Shown here: one piece after another, positions 52,720 to 59,875 of the stretch
How the letters are laid out: each line of letters begins with the position of its first letter
Numbering within the stretch: position 1 is the stretch's first letter
From: a virus
Reading direction: 5' to 3' (one strand)
DNA: 63,719 nt
Virus record (IMG/VR): IMGVR_UViG_3300032240_001660
Coordinates: 1 to 63,719 of that record
Program-made: the position numbers and the translations under genes
Notes under the pieces: generated by a model
What the model was told of the DNA's origin: nothing
The model's input: the letters and a program-made list of their open reading frames with translations, nothing else
The model's database searches: none

Positions 52720-53382
52720 GTGGTATTTACCAATGTACCGATTTGTCATAGTAAGGTAATCTTGTTTTTTCTCAATGAAAATTTGAGGTAAAGTCTCACC
52801 TTCAACGGCAATTGCAATAACCAATTGTTCAATTGGCATGCCTGTTCTTTCTTCAAACATTTCGGAATAGGCAGTTGCTTGCATGAAGTAATTTTCAATG
52901 TGATTTTTATCTTTCAATCGAGAGGATGTTTTCCAATCAATAATGGATAAAACACCATCCCAAATACCAATGCAATCACAACGACCTGCAATCTTCAATC
53001 TATCTGAGAATAGTGGTTGTTCAATACCATAAATGTCACCAATATGAGTATCCAAATAAGGTCTGATATTGACAAACATTTCTTTAATGTCTGGCATCAT
53101 CGTTTGCATTTGAAGTGGTGACATTTCATTTAACAAATACTTCTCAACTGAATTATGCAACTTGGTACCACGACCAGATGCTTTACGAGAGATTTTATTT
53201 GCTTCTTCTTCACCAACTCTTTGGCGCCACTCCATAATCGCCTTCTTATTGTAAGAGGACAATACAGTAGTGATAGAAGGATAGAATTTGCCTTCAGGTG
53301 TTTTATATTTTCTACCAGATTCGGTAGTTTCGGATTCTAAATCAAAATTTAATGATTCAAGTTTAACATGATTAAAAGGCAT
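52708..53382 (-). CDS. PD-(D/E)XK (RecB-like) exonuclease
   Basis: A 224-residue protein. N-terminal FYPSITTVLSSYNKKAIMEW and GRGTKLHNSVEKYL are typical of phage PD-(D/E)XK exonucleases (GxxxH motif). The catalytic block is FSDRLKIAGRCDCIGIWDGV with IIDWKTSSR, giving Asp, Asp and Lys, followed by the QATAYSEMFEERTG helix. Such enzymes process DNA ends in recombination or host DNA breakdown. The 3' end of the gene overlaps the -35 region of the tmRNA promoter. Confidence 0.75.
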   Translation of the reverse strand: MPFNHVKLESLNFDLESETTESGRKYKTPEGKFYPSITTVLSSYNKKAIMEWRQRVGEEEANKISRKASGRGTKLHNSVEKYLLNEMSPLQMQTMMPDIKEMFVNIRPYLDTHIGDIYGIEQPLFSDRLKIAGRCDCIGIWDGVLSIIDWKTSSRLKDKNHIENYFMQATAYSEMFEERTGMPIEQLVIAIAVEGETLPQIFIEKKQDYLTMTNRYIGKYHLTH

Positions 53383-53705
53383 TATTTGGTCATTCGTTTT
53401 GTAATTCTGTCCACATGTTTTTTAACCACTTGAGCGCTTCTTGCCTCTTTAATGGATTTGCGGTGATATTTTTCTCCAACTGGACTAGAAGGATGTTTTT
53501 CGGCTACTTTCTGTAACACTTCTTTGAAACCACCGAGTTTTCTGTCACTTTCACGAGCAGAATTAACACCAGACACAATCGCTGGTGCAGTCAATACGGA
53601 TTGAATATGAGGATTTTCTTTTAAGAATTCTTCACGCTCGGAGATTTTCATAAACGATTCGAATTCTTCACCTGTTTCAGTATCTAAAAAATTATATGTT
53701 GGCAT
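53382..53705 (-). CDS. Conserved phage protein with MPTYNFLDTETGE head (107 aa)
   Basis: The N-terminus MPTYNFLDTETGEEFESFMK and REEFLKENPHIQSVLTAPAI match a family common in T4-like phages, apparently related to FmdB-type zinc ribbons but lacking the cysteines. The C-terminus is Lys/Arg-rich (KSIKEARSAQVVKKHVDRIT), suitable for nucleic-acid binding. Start taken at the ATG at 53705. Overlaps the exonuclease start (TAATG). Function unknown. Confidence 0.6.
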   Translation of the reverse strand: MPTYNFLDTETGEEFESFMKISEREEFLKENPHIQSVLTAPAIVSGVNSARESDRKLGGFKEVLQKVAEKHPSSPVGEKYHRKSIKEARSAQVVKKHVDRITKRMTK

Positions 53706-54252
53706 TATCACTCATTGGGTTAGCGAACCACAAAGGAACTTGTCTCTTTGTCCACTTCGCAAAATGTTTCTTTTTTTCAATATAATATTTATGATACGAT
53801 GCAAGAGAATCACCGGCAATCTTACATTCATCAGGCATTGCAGGTGTAGGTTCAGTAAAAGATTTTTCTTGTAGGTTGTGGGGTATCTCCGCAAGAGCAC
53901 CAATTAACCTAGCACATGCATGAGTTTTACCATAACGATAAGTATATTCTTGCAAGAGACACGCCCACATCTGCATCAGCCAAACATAATTTTGTTTGGA
54001 CTGTCTAACCCACACGGCAGAAGGATGATTAATATGTGAAGCTTTCATTAGTTGTGCTTCACGGTCATCTTTCAATCGCCATCTTTTAATTCTTCGACCA
54101 TTTGCGGTAAAATCAATATATTCTTCACCATCAAGAACACGGTGTGCAGTTGACATAAGTTGAGCATATTCGATAATCATCTTAACCACATGTTTATCTA
54201 GGTGCATTTCAGCACACTTCTTTGGATGTTGGTCAAGATAGAATATGTTCAT
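53692..54252 (-). CDS. Conserved phage protein MNIFYLD family (186 aa)
   Basis: MNIFYLDQHPKKCAEMHLDK then HVVKMIIEYAQLMSTAHRVL, and a C-terminal YHKYYIEKKKHFAKW. I recall this protein as nearly universal in environmental T4-like phages, with conserved His, Asp and Cys residues that could form a metal or catalytic site. No verified function. It overlaps both neighbours by a few bases. Confidence 0.6.
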   Translation of the reverse strand: MNIFYLDQHPKKCAEMHLDKHVVKMIIEYAQLMSTAHRVLDGEEYIDFTANGRRIKRWRLKDDREAQLMKASHINHPSAVWVRQSKQNYVWLMQMWACLLQEYTYRYGKTHACARLIGALAEIPHNLQEKSFTEPTPAMPDECKIAGDSLASYHKYYIEKKKHFAKWTKRQVPLWFANPMSDNANI

Positions 54253-54557
54253 GGCAGTTCCTTATCGGTCATTTGCTTTTTCTTTTTCATACCACCTTTA
54301 TGTTTAACTCTTTCAACTAATTCTTCATCATATTTGGTATCATCTTCATCACGAACAGTTGCCCAGAGCGCATCAAAATCACTTCGCAATTGGCGGTGAA
54401 TATCTTCAACACTACCTTGTAAATACCACAGAGAATTTTCTGCATCTTCTAAATTGGTTTGTGGAATGCCGCAAGAAATTACTCGCAACATACTTTCCAA
54501 CGCACTCAATCGGATAATCGAATCTTCAATTCTACTAAGTTCTGACCAATATTTCAT
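54249..54557 (-). CDS. Unknown helical protein (102 aa)
   Basis: Starts at the ATG at 54557 (TAATG). Helical: YWSELSRIEDSIIRLSALES, then SLWYLQGSVEDIHRQLRSDF and a Lys-rich tail (HKGGMKKKKQM). Resembles small phage accessory proteins; no family recognised. Coupled to both neighbours (ATGA with the next). Confidence 0.5.
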   Translation of the reverse strand: MKYWSELSRIEDSIIRLSALESMLRVISCGIPQTNLEDAENSLWYLQGSVEDIHRQLRSDFDALWATVRDEDDTKYDEELVERVKHKGGMKKKKQMTDKELP

Positions 54558-54739
54558 TACCAATCTCCGTTATCAATCCAAATTCTAATCGTTAAAAACA
54601 AGAACGAAAAACTATAAGTGTGTTCTGCTGAACCCCACTCCGCATTACTTTCTTTTCTAATCCAAGGTAAAACTTTCCAATGCAAAGGGTTCAATTGAAA
54701 AATAATACTTGCGCCACTATATCGTAAATAATCAATCAT
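54557..54739 (-). CDS. Small protein with aromatic-rich segments (60 aa)
   Basis: The ATG at 54739 overlaps the preceding stop as ATGA. DYLRYSGASIIFQLNPLHWK then YSFSFLFLTIRIWIDNGDW. Possibly membrane-associated at its hydrophobic C-terminal segment, but too short to assign. I recall similar NPLHW proteins in other phages. Confidence 0.5.
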   Translation of the reverse strand: MIDYLRYSGASIIFQLNPLHWKVLPWIRKESNAEWGSAEHTYSFSFLFLTIRIWIDNGDW

Positions 54740-54951
54740 CTTAGTACCCATCTTGCAACAGTTACATCACCTTTTTTAAATACATCACCGGGTTTTCGTC
54801 TTTGGCAATTTGTTTGCATTTTCGATTCAGCCTGTTTCAAAGCTTTCTGAACCGTTTCTTGTTTATCCAAGCACATTTCTTCACTTTGAAATTTTTCATA
54901 TATTGTGAAGTTGTTTGCAGATGCTAACCAAATAACTAAAACCCATTCCAT
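54736..54951 (-). CDS. Small secreted or membrane-anchored protein (71 aa)
   Basis: N-terminal hydrophobic segment (MEWVLVIWLASANNFTIYE) resembling a signal peptide, then a charged helix with two Cys (MCLDKQETVQKALKQAESKM, NCQRRKPGDVF). Unknown function. Confidence 0.5.
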   Translation of the reverse strand: MEWVLVIWLASANNFTIYEKFQSEEMCLDKQETVQKALKQAESKMQTNCQRRKPGDVFKKGDVTVARWVLR

Positions 54952-54954
54952 AAT

Positions 54955-55227
54955 TTACTCTTTATCAAAAATATTAGACCATTTTGCAAGTTTAGCCATT
55001 TTAGCATTTTTGGCATTATAGACATTCATTTCATCAACTACGCCATTTGCAATTAATAACTCAATCATGCAAAGCAAATCGCCAAGTTCTTCGGTCAATC
55101 TTTGACGATTGGTTTTCGCTTCGTATTCAGAATCAAAACCAAATCGAAAACACTTGCTAATTGCTTGTGTAACTTCTGCACATTCTTCCTGTGCAATCAG
55201 TAAAATTTCATTTTGTTTATTATTCAA
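54955..55227 (-). CDS. MazG-like nucleotide pyrophosphohydrolase
   Basis: A 90-residue protein with the all-alpha NTP-PPase pattern: QEECAEVTQAISKCFRFG with the EExxE metal ligands, then RQRLTEELGDLLCMIELLI with ExxD. MazG-type enzymes hydrolyse NTPs or ppGpp-like nucleotides and are widespread in phages. Short single-domain form. Early region. Confidence 0.75.
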   Translation of the reverse strand: MNNKQNEILLIAQEECAEVTQAISKCFRFGFDSEYEAKTNRQRLTEELGDLLCMIELLIANGVVDEMNVYNAKNAKMAKLAKWSNIFDKE

Positions 55228-55462
55228 CTTCCATCATCCTATTAATATGTGCATCAATCAATCGGGTTCGAATCATATCAGTAATAGTTAAATGTGGCCA
55301 TTCTAATATGAAAGGACAATGATTTGTCCACCTGTTATTGTCTAAAAAATATTTAAACTCTGCGATATCTTCTTTGTTATGCGGATCAAAATATCGTTTT
55401 TGCCAAATATGATGACTTAAACGAAAACCTTTGAGATTTAGAGATTCTTCTATATGATTCAT
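55220..55462 (-). CDS. Unknown small protein (80 aa)
   Basis: LSHHIWQKRYFDPHNKEDIA and WPHLTITDMIRTRLIDAHIN. His- and Trp-rich. No family recognised. It starts 3' of the structured segment at 55463-55614, and no Shine-Dalgarno is visible before its ATG (only an A run), so translation may depend on that RNA or on an upstream message. Confidence 0.5.
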   Translation of the reverse strand: MNHIEESLNLKGFRLSHHIWQKRYFDPHNKEDIAEFKYFLDNNRWTNHCPFILEWPHLTITDMIRTRLIDAHINRMMEVE

Positions 55463-55614
55463 TTTTTAATAAGGATAAGGGGCACGCTGGCTGTCTCCCG
55501 ACAGTCGCTGTTGTTTAAGAATGAGCGGACTCTGCCTATATGAGACTGACTGCTGGTTGTACCAGACTGACTGCTCGCCATAGAGTCTCGCAACTCCCCC
55601 ATTTACTGGTTTGA
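55463..55614 (-). ncRNA. Candidate structured RNA of unknown class
   Basis: A roughly 150-base gap, GC-richer than its surroundings, with several nested pairings on the minus strand: a 9-bp stem (GCG-a-GACTCT with AGAGTCCGC), a hairpin CTGG/CCAG flanked by a 12-base direct repeat (plus-strand AGACTGACTGCT at 55543-55554 and 55564-55575), a 5-bp hairpin with GGGA loop (55491-55504), and GGGG/CCCC closing arms. It matches no RNA class I know and has no open frame. It could be a leader element or processed RNA. Confidence 0.5.
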
Positions 55615-56049
55615 TTAAGCAGCTGTTTGTGTTGGAGTAATTTCTGTCACTACCAAATCTTCGGTAGTATCAATCACTTTATCAGCAACAGGTTCTGCTT
55701 TCAAGTCTTTTAACTTCACAACAGGTGCGGTCTTAGTTTTAGCCTTGACAATCTTTGTTGATTGACCAGGTTTGAAACCAGACTTAGTAACACCATTGCG
55801 GTCTAGGTACTTCTTCATTTCATCAACATTCATTAGTTGATACGCCGTAATTTTACGACCGTCTTTGATTGCCTTAACGACAGCATTGGCATTTGTTTTC
55901 ATCAACCAAATGTAGGTTGACAAACGATACATGTGGATTTCTTTGCCAAGAGTGGCATCGATTTCATCAACAGTAACGGCTTTGCCGGATGCCATAATCA
56001 ACATCAATTTTTGAAACGGTGCAAGTTTATCAGATTTACCACGAGCCAT
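55615..56049 (-). CDS. Conserved early protein, possible winged-helix (144 aa)
   Basis: KLAPFQKLMLIMASGKAVTV, DEIDATLGKEIHMYRLSTYI and the aromatic/basic middle resemble a small winged-helix domain (residues about 10-75). The C-terminal half is a low-complexity Lys/Ala/Thr linker (KIVKAKTKTAPVVKLKDLK). I recall similar proteins from T4-like cyanophages. Probably DNA-binding. It has its own strong early promoter. Confidence 0.55.
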   Translation of the reverse strand: MARGKSDKLAPFQKLMLIMASGKAVTVDEIDATLGKEIHMYRLSTYIWLMKTNANAVVKAIKDGRKITAYQLMNVDEMKKYLDRNGVTKSGFKPGQSTKIVKAKTKTAPVVKLKDLKAEPVADKVIDTTEDLVVTEITPTQTAA

Positions 56050-56083
56050 AATATAAAATTCCTTTTATCAGTTTAGAGATATA

Positions 56084-56112
56084 ATTGTAACATAGAACGG
56101 AACAATTGTCAA
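56084..56112 (-). promoter_or_regulatory. Early sigma70 promoter
   Basis: TTGACA, 17 bases, TACAAT. The -35 is part of TTGACAATT, the same extended form found at 57942, 59197 and 59645. It drives the 144-residue gene and the transcription unit below it. Confidence 0.85.
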
Positions 56113-56125
56113 GTGCCATACAGTA

Positions 56126-56377
56126 TTATTGCCTAGTATAGACTGTAAATGTTACCGCATCTTCCTTCAGGCAACCAGATTGGCGGGTTGTTACCGACCT
56201 GCCGTATTTCGCTGGACGAGGTCCACGAAACTTGAATCGCACAGGTTGCCCCACTACATTGCGAATCAATTTCCTGGTTTTTTCGGAGTATTTGGATATT
56301 GGAATATCTTTATACAACGAGGTAAACCAAGGAGGAGACCTAAAATCTTTTAGTGTATATGTTTGCGTTACACTCAT
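56126..56377 (-). CDS. Unknown small basic protein (83 aa)
   Basis: SPPWFTSLYKDIPISKYSEK, GQPVRFKFRGPRPAKYGRSV. Arg/Lys-rich with strand-like segments, suggesting RNA or DNA binding. ATGA overlap with the preceding gene. No family recognised. Confidence 0.5.
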   Translation of the reverse strand: MSVTQTYTLKDFRSPPWFTSLYKDIPISKYSEKTRKLIRNVVGQPVRFKFRGPRPAKYGRSVTTRQSGCLKEDAVTFTVYTRQ

Positions 56378-56754
56378 GCCAATTCCTTATCACAACAGAA
56401 TTCTTTAAAATTCTCCCAACTACCAGAGAAAATCACTTCGGTCGGATTCTTCACAACCACTTTATCTTCATAAACATGGTATTCATAATCTTGCCAACAA
56501 TCTGTATCAGTCACGGCATGGATGTAGAACCCACCAACACTATTTTTAAAATTCGCAATCATTTGAGCGGCAAGACAACCCATACCATTGAATTGTTTAG
56601 CATCTTTATCTGAGTAGCCGTTTACCATTTCACCAGAACCTAAAAATTCTGCGAGTTCTGTGCCATGACCTGATGGATAACCATCGAATTGGCGATACAT
56701 GTTGATGATTGCTTTATCACCATCATACACAAAAGTTAAACTACGAGTTCCCAT
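56374..56754 (-). CDS. Conserved phage protein (126 aa), MGTRSLTF family
   Basis: From the ATG at 56754: MGTRSLTFVYDGDKAIINMY, RQFDGYPSGHGTELAEFLGS and NGMGCLAAQMIANFKNSVGG. I recall this TRSLTxVxD...YRQFDGYPxGxG pattern from many phages and some bacteria; function unknown. It has conserved Gly, His and Cys residues. Overlaps its upstream neighbour. Confidence 0.65.
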   Translation of the reverse strand: MGTRSLTFVYDGDKAIINMYRQFDGYPSGHGTELAEFLGSGEMVNGYSDKDAKQFNGMGCLAAQMIANFKNSVGGFYIHAVTDTDCWQDYEYHVYEDKVVVKNPTEVIFSGSWENFKEFCCDKELA

Positions 56755-56926
56755 TTTTTCTTTCTCCAAAAGTTTTCATCCATTCCAAAACCACATCTCT
56801 TGCTTCGTATCGGGTCAAACCAAACGCTTCTTGGATATACACACCCGAACCAAACATATTCACTTGACCACTTTCACGCAGGTCATCCAAATATTGGAAC
56901 ATCGTTTCTTTTTCACTAATTACCAT
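56741..56926 (-). CDS. Small conserved phage protein (61 aa)
   Basis: From the ATG at 56926: ETMFQYLDDLRESGQVNMFG then IQEAFGLTRYEARDVVLEWM. The YLDxLRxSGxxNMFG...W pattern is common in phage early regions as I recall, and looks like a small helix-turn-helix-type domain. Function unknown. Confidence 0.6.
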   Translation of the reverse strand: MVISEKETMFQYLDDLRESGQVNMFGSGVYIQEAFGLTRYEARDVVLEWMKTFGERKNGNS

Positions 56927-56927
56927 T

Positions 56928-57170
56928 TTAACCCCAATCTTTTCTATCATAAGTTTCATTATAACCCGCCATGTAAGCGGCAACTTCTTCACCACTCATA
57001 TCCACTTCTTCAATTTTTGTGGAACTGTATGTGTCACCAGTAAAATAATGCGGGTCAGCAGGTCGATGATAATAAGCATCGGCAGAACCACGGTCATAAG
57101 CACCACCATGTCGAGTAAAAACTTCACGGCGACCATATTCACTTTTTTGATTTTCATATACAATTTGCAT
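56928..57170 (-). CDS. Unknown small protein rich in Tyr (80 aa)
   Basis: RHGGAYDRGSADAYYHRPAD then a MSGEEVAAYMAGYNETYDRK end. The repeated Tyr/Gly/Asp pattern resembles a small phage protein family; function unknown. Follows the gp88-like gene with a 1-base gap. Confidence 0.5.
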   Translation of the reverse strand: MQIVYENQKSEYGRREVFTRHGGAYDRGSADAYYHRPADPHYFTGDTYSSTKIEEVDMSGEEVAAYMAGYNETYDRKDWG

Positions 57171-57171
57171 T

Positions 57172-57909
57172 TTAAGCAGCTTTCAACATAAATGTAGGAT
57201 ACTTCACAAAACCAGAGGTGTCTTTTTTCGCTTTACCTTTGGCATACAAACCAACAACAACGCCTTTTGGATCCAAGAATCTCAAATCACTTTCATCACC
57301 ATTAAACACAGGACGACCCATGTAGGTTTCTGGCATCGGTAAAGTTTTCTTGATACCAAACACAGTAGCGATATTGTAACCTTGTGCAATAGCAGAATAA
57401 ACATCGGCATCATTACCATCAGCGGCAGAAAATGTCAAATTGTAATTGGCAATTCCTTTAACCTTACGACCAAGAATTTTGGTGTAGTCATAAAATTGGA
57501 TATCAGGAAAACATTCGAAAACATTTTGACCAGGAATCATATCATATTTTTCCCACGACAAATCGGATGTGCCATTTAAACGAATTACAGGAATCAAACC
57601 AAGTCTTTTGGATTGTTTGATTGCCAATTCAATATCTTTTTTCAGAGCAAGCATAAAATCTTGGCGCTGTTCATAAAACATTTTGGTTTTACGAATTCGT
57701 GCTTTTTGAATAGCGTTAGTGGTTTCGCCTTTTTTAAACATACCGCCACGACCAGCAGTATTCAAACAAGCAGATTTGCAACCAGAGGTTGCTTTTGGAC
57801 AAGTATTGTAACCAGACAAGTCAGCAGGTGCGAGGTGTAAAATGTAGGTATTGTAACCTGATTTTAAACCTTTTAAAATCTTAGGGTTTCCAGTAGATAG
57901 TAAATTCAT
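57172..57909 (-). CDS. Gp88-family phage protein (245 aa)
   Basis: STGNPKILKGLKSGYNTYIL and the cysteine-rich block GYNTCPKATSGCKSACLNTA followed by GRGGMFKKGETTNAIQ place it in the gene-product-88 family found on many phages and plasmids. The Cys cluster suggests a metal or Fe-S site. A later IPVIRLNGTSDLSWEKYDMI region is conserved. Biochemical role unknown. It heads an early transcription unit behind a perfect promoter. Confidence 0.7.
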   Translation of the reverse strand: MNLLSTGNPKILKGLKSGYNTYILHLAPADLSGYNTCPKATSGCKSACLNTAGRGGMFKKGETTNAIQKARIRKTKMFYEQRQDFMLALKKDIELAIKQSKRLGLIPVIRLNGTSDLSWEKYDMIPGQNVFECFPDIQFYDYTKILGRKVKGIANYNLTFSAADGNDADVYSAIAQGYNIATVFGIKKTLPMPETYMGRPVFNGDESDLRFLDPKGVVVGLYAKGKAKKDTSGFVKYPTFMLKAA

Positions 57910-57941
57910 AATATAGTCGCCTTTTTCATCATCATAGGAGT

Positions 57942-57970
57942 ATTATATCAGCAAAGTGCCGAATTGTCAA
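57942..57970 (-). promoter_or_regulatory. Early sigma70 promoter (consensus)
   Basis: TTGACA, 17 bases, TATAAT with extended TGA before the -10. An upstream CTGG directly precedes TTGACAATTC, as at 59645. A hairpin-forming repeat copy lies just upstream (57988-58008). Confidence 0.9.
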
Positions 57971-57987
57971 CCAGCCTAGGCATGGTT

Positions 57988-58008
57988 TGTTGCAGGAAAA
58001 CAACACTT
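57988..58008. repeat. Imperfect copy of the GTTGTTTT hairpin repeat
   Basis: A 21-base element with TGTTG/CAACA arms, three differences from the copies at 59268 and 59681. It lies after the stop of the gene at 58035 and before the gp88 promoter, so it may act as a terminator-promoter cassette. Confidence 0.5.
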
Positions 58009-58034
58009 GCTAACCTATTGATTTGTAACACTTT

Positions 58035-58373
58035 TTATCTACGCATTTTTGCTTGATCCAACGCTTCTTCTGCATTGAAAATTGGCACAGCATTGGACTT
58101 ATGCAAAGTACCAATACCAATCATTGCGGTACCTGTATAGACTTTACCATAAACTGGTTTTGTGCAGGAACCTTGCATTGTCTCCAAACTTGGATAATGC
58201 GGTGTCTCACGCACAAACGCTTTTGGAGGAGAAAATGCTTTTTTGTCACTTTGTGAGACCATAGGTTTAGTCTCATATTTTTTAAGTAACTGTTCCCAAG
58301 AATCACGAAGCTCTCGCTGTTTTGCGGTCGCTCGCTTTTTCTTTTTAGATTTTTGGTAGGTATAAATTATCAT
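58035..58373 (-). CDS. Unknown basic phage protein (112 aa)
   Basis: Lys/Arg-rich N-terminus (YQKSKKKKRATAKQRELRDS), then FVRETPHYPSLETMQGSCTK and a GTAMIGIGTLHKSNAVPIFN block that I recall from other phages. Conserved but of unknown function. It starts with ATGA overlap after a small membrane protein gene. Confidence 0.55.
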   Translation of the reverse strand: MIIYTYQKSKKKKRATAKQRELRDSWEQLLKKYETKPMVSQSDKKAFSPPKAFVRETPHYPSLETMQGSCTKPVYGKVYTGTAMIGIGTLHKSNAVPIFNAEEALDQAKMRR

Positions 58374-58537
58374 TCTTTAATATTTGAAGTGGCGATAAAC
58401 ATCATTACCAATCCTATCACCGCACCAAGTAATTGTGTGGCAAGAATACTGAAGGAAGAATCGGTAGAAGTTTCCATACCGCCAACAGAACCGAACACTA
58501 AAAGAAAACCAACAAAACCAATTATAAAATTAATCAT
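58370..58537 (-). CDS. Small membrane protein with two hydrophobic segments (55 aa)
   Basis: A 55-residue frame: MINFIIGFVGFLLVFGSVGG as first membrane segment, a short Thr/Ser loop, and LATQLLGAVIGLVMMFIATS as the second, then NIKE. The start and stop overlap neighbours as ATGA on both sides, so it is clearly a coupled gene. Function unknown; could disturb the membrane or act as an early host-takeover factor. Confidence 0.75.
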   Translation of the reverse strand: MINFIIGFVGFLLVFGSVGGMETSTDSSFSILATQLLGAVIGLVMMFIATSNIKE

Positions 58538-58719
58538 ACCGACTCCGTTTCACTTTCAACAATTTGCGAATCGAACAAGGCAAAACCAATCTGGTCTGCC
58601 AACTTTTCACCGTTGGGAAATTTCGCCAACAGAACCGCAACTTCATTCAAGTCCTTATCGGACATATTAATCAAATTATTGACCACAGAGGTCACCACAA
58701 AAGCATCAATTTTTTTCAT
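58534..58719 (-). CDS. Unknown small protein (61 aa)
   Basis: Helical: DAFVVTSVVNNLINMSDKDL then ALFDSQIVESETESV. Acidic C-terminus. It overlaps the preceding gene by one base and the next by four. No family recognised. Confidence 0.5.
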   Translation of the reverse strand: MKKIDAFVVTSVVNNLINMSDKDLNEVAVLLAKFPNGEKLADQIGFALFDSQIVESETESV

Positions 58720-58934
58720 TACGCACCCACAATCATATTATAAAAACGGCGACCTTGTTCCTTGCTTTGCAAGATATCACAAAAATCGTCATACAAACCA
58801 TCCATTGAAAAATATCCGTCACGGACATGGTTCTTGCGGATGGACGCTTCTAGCTTTTGCATAGTATCGTCATTTTGAAAATAACGCTTAAGCATATACA
58901 TAGAATCGGAAACAAAATCATTAATATCAAACAT
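58719..58934 (-). CDS. Unknown small protein (71 aa)
   Basis: From the ATG at 58934: DINDFVSDSMYMLKRYFQND then SKEQGRRFYNMIVGA. Looks helical with amphipathic repeats; no family recognised. Coupled on both sides. Confidence 0.5.
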   Translation of the reverse strand: MFDINDFVSDSMYMLKRYFQNDDTMQKLEASIRKNHVRDGYFSMDGLYDDFCDILQSKEQGRRFYNMIVGA

Positions 58935-58936
58935 AA

Positions 58937-59167
58937 TCAAACCTTTTCAGTATCCATAATTTCGCACAAAATAAACTTAGCAATATTCAATTGCTTGCGA
59001 ACCTGATCCTTGGTGAAATAATCACGGTCGAGCATTTCCTGAGAATCAGATAAAATACCCATTACAACCATTTCTAAACCAGATAATTTTGCGGTGATAG
59101 AATCCATGTATTGGTCACGGATATCTGCTTCGGTCATTCCGTAGCAATTCTTTTCAAATTCTGTCAT
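58937..59167 (-). CDS. Unknown small protein (76 aa)
   Basis: From the ATG at 59167, preceded by AAAGGACATATT. NCYGMTEADIRDQYMDSITA and GLEMVVMGILSDSQEMLDRD form helices; the pattern suggests a small all-alpha protein like other phage early proteins. First gene behind the promoter at 59197-59225. Confidence 0.5.
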   Translation of the reverse strand: MTEFEKNCYGMTEADIRDQYMDSITAKLSGLEMVVMGILSDSQEMLDRDYFTKDQVRKQLNIAKFILCEIMDTEKV

Positions 59168-59196
59168 AATATGTCCTTTTTTCAATCTATGGAATA

Positions 59197-59225
59197 ATTA
59201 TATTAGCAATCTGCCTAATTGTCAA
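59197..59225 (-). promoter_or_regulatory. Early sigma70 promoter (consensus)
   Basis: TTGACA, 17 bases, TATAAT, in the TTGACAATT form. The -35 overlaps the stop region of the SWIM gene. Drives the small-gene run from 59167 downward. Confidence 0.9.
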
Positions 59226-59638
59226 GACAGCGCCACGGCATTGTTGTTTTTAGGCAACATAGTAGGAAAGTGTTGTTTTTTAGCAACAGCGTCAATATGT
59301 TTGCATTTCCCACGAAAATTATAACCAGTGCAGGTGCAGGAATAGGTGGATCCTGATAGTTCCACGGTATATTGTTTTTCTTTGGATTTTACTAAAAAGA
59401 CACGGACACCAATTTCTGGTTTTTCCGATTTTAGTAGTTTTGTCAAACCAGGATGATTTGACCGAACAAAGGTTCTATACCGTTTGTCCAATTTGATATT
59501 TCCAGATTTTGATATCATTATCGTATCACCACCATTTACTGCATGGGCGATAATCTTGCCTTTATTGTCAAGCAAGTAAGTATGGTTTGCCTGGAAATCG
59601 CAATCCCATACCGTAGTTTCTTTAAGAATTTCACTCAT
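59222..59638 (-). CDS. SWIM zinc-finger protein (138 aa)
   Basis: The C-terminal SGSTYSCTCTGYNFRGKCKH then IDAVAKKQHF holds the CxC-xn-CxH pattern of SWIM zinc fingers (about residues 99-115), which bind DNA or proteins. The N-terminal beta-rich part includes YLLDNKGKIIAHAVNGGDTI. Has its own early promoter. The 3' part of the gene contains two of the GTTGTTTT hairpin repeats (about 59243-59260 and 59268-59288). Confidence 0.7.
   Translation of the reverse strand: MSEILKETTVWDCDFQANHTYLLDNKGKIIAHAVNGGDTIMISKSGNIKLDKRYRTFVRSNHPGLTKLLKSEKPEIGVRVFLVKSKEKQYTVELSGSTYSCTCTGYNFRGKCKHIDAVAKKQHFPTMLPKNNNAVALS
59268..59288. repeat. 21-base inverted repeat, copy 1
   Basis: Exactly complementary to 59681-59701 on the other side of the SWIM gene. 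Each copy is itself a near-hairpin (TGTTG/CAACA arms around a T/A run). This copy lies inside the coding sequence. Confidence 0.7.
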
Positions 59639-59644
59639 ACGGCA

Positions 59645-59673
59645 ATCCTAACATAGCCTGAATGAATTGTCAA
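59645..59673 (-). promoter_or_regulatory. Early sigma70-like promoter of the SWIM gene
   Basis: TTGACA, 17 bases, TAGGAT; extended form TTGACAATTC preceded by CTGG. The -10 is weaker (4/6) than in the other early promoters. Confidence 0.75.
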
Positions 59674-59680
59674 CCAGCTG

Positions 59681-59701
59681 TGTTGCTAAAAAACAACACT
59701 T
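59681..59701. repeat. 21-base inverted repeat, copy 2
   Basis: Perfect reverse complement of 59268-59288, just upstream of the SWIM promoter and downstream of the 54-residue gene. On the minus strand it forms GTGTTG/CAACAC around a T run, so it may end the upstream transcript. Confidence 0.7.
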
Positions 59702-59710
59702 GTCAAATTG

Positions 59711-59875
59711 TTATCCTTTTAACAATTGCTGAGGGTCTTCCCGTAATTCTTCTTCAAAATCTTGGAGTTTCAATTTCATCAGCGTTTCTTCAAGGTCTTT
59801 TTTATCACCTTGTGCTTTTGAAATTTGAATTTCTAAATCTTGGATTTTGTCTTGTATCATTTTTCTAATTGACAT
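59711..59875 (-). CDS. Small coiled-coil protein (54 aa)
   Basis: A 54-residue frame: KMIQDKIQDLEIQISKAQGD then KLKLQDFEEELREDPQQLL. Heptad-like helix. It overlaps the preceding 49-residue gene by 11 bases. Function unknown; could be a small regulator or adaptor. Confidence 0.6.
   Translation of the reverse strand: MSIRKMIQDKIQDLEIQISKAQGDKKDLEETLMKLKLQDFEEELREDPQQLLKG

Noticed and set aside
52546-52791. Plus-strand frame of about 80 codons across the tmRNA
   Set aside because: It is antisense to the tmRNA and its promoter; the RNA structure and tag explain the sequence better.
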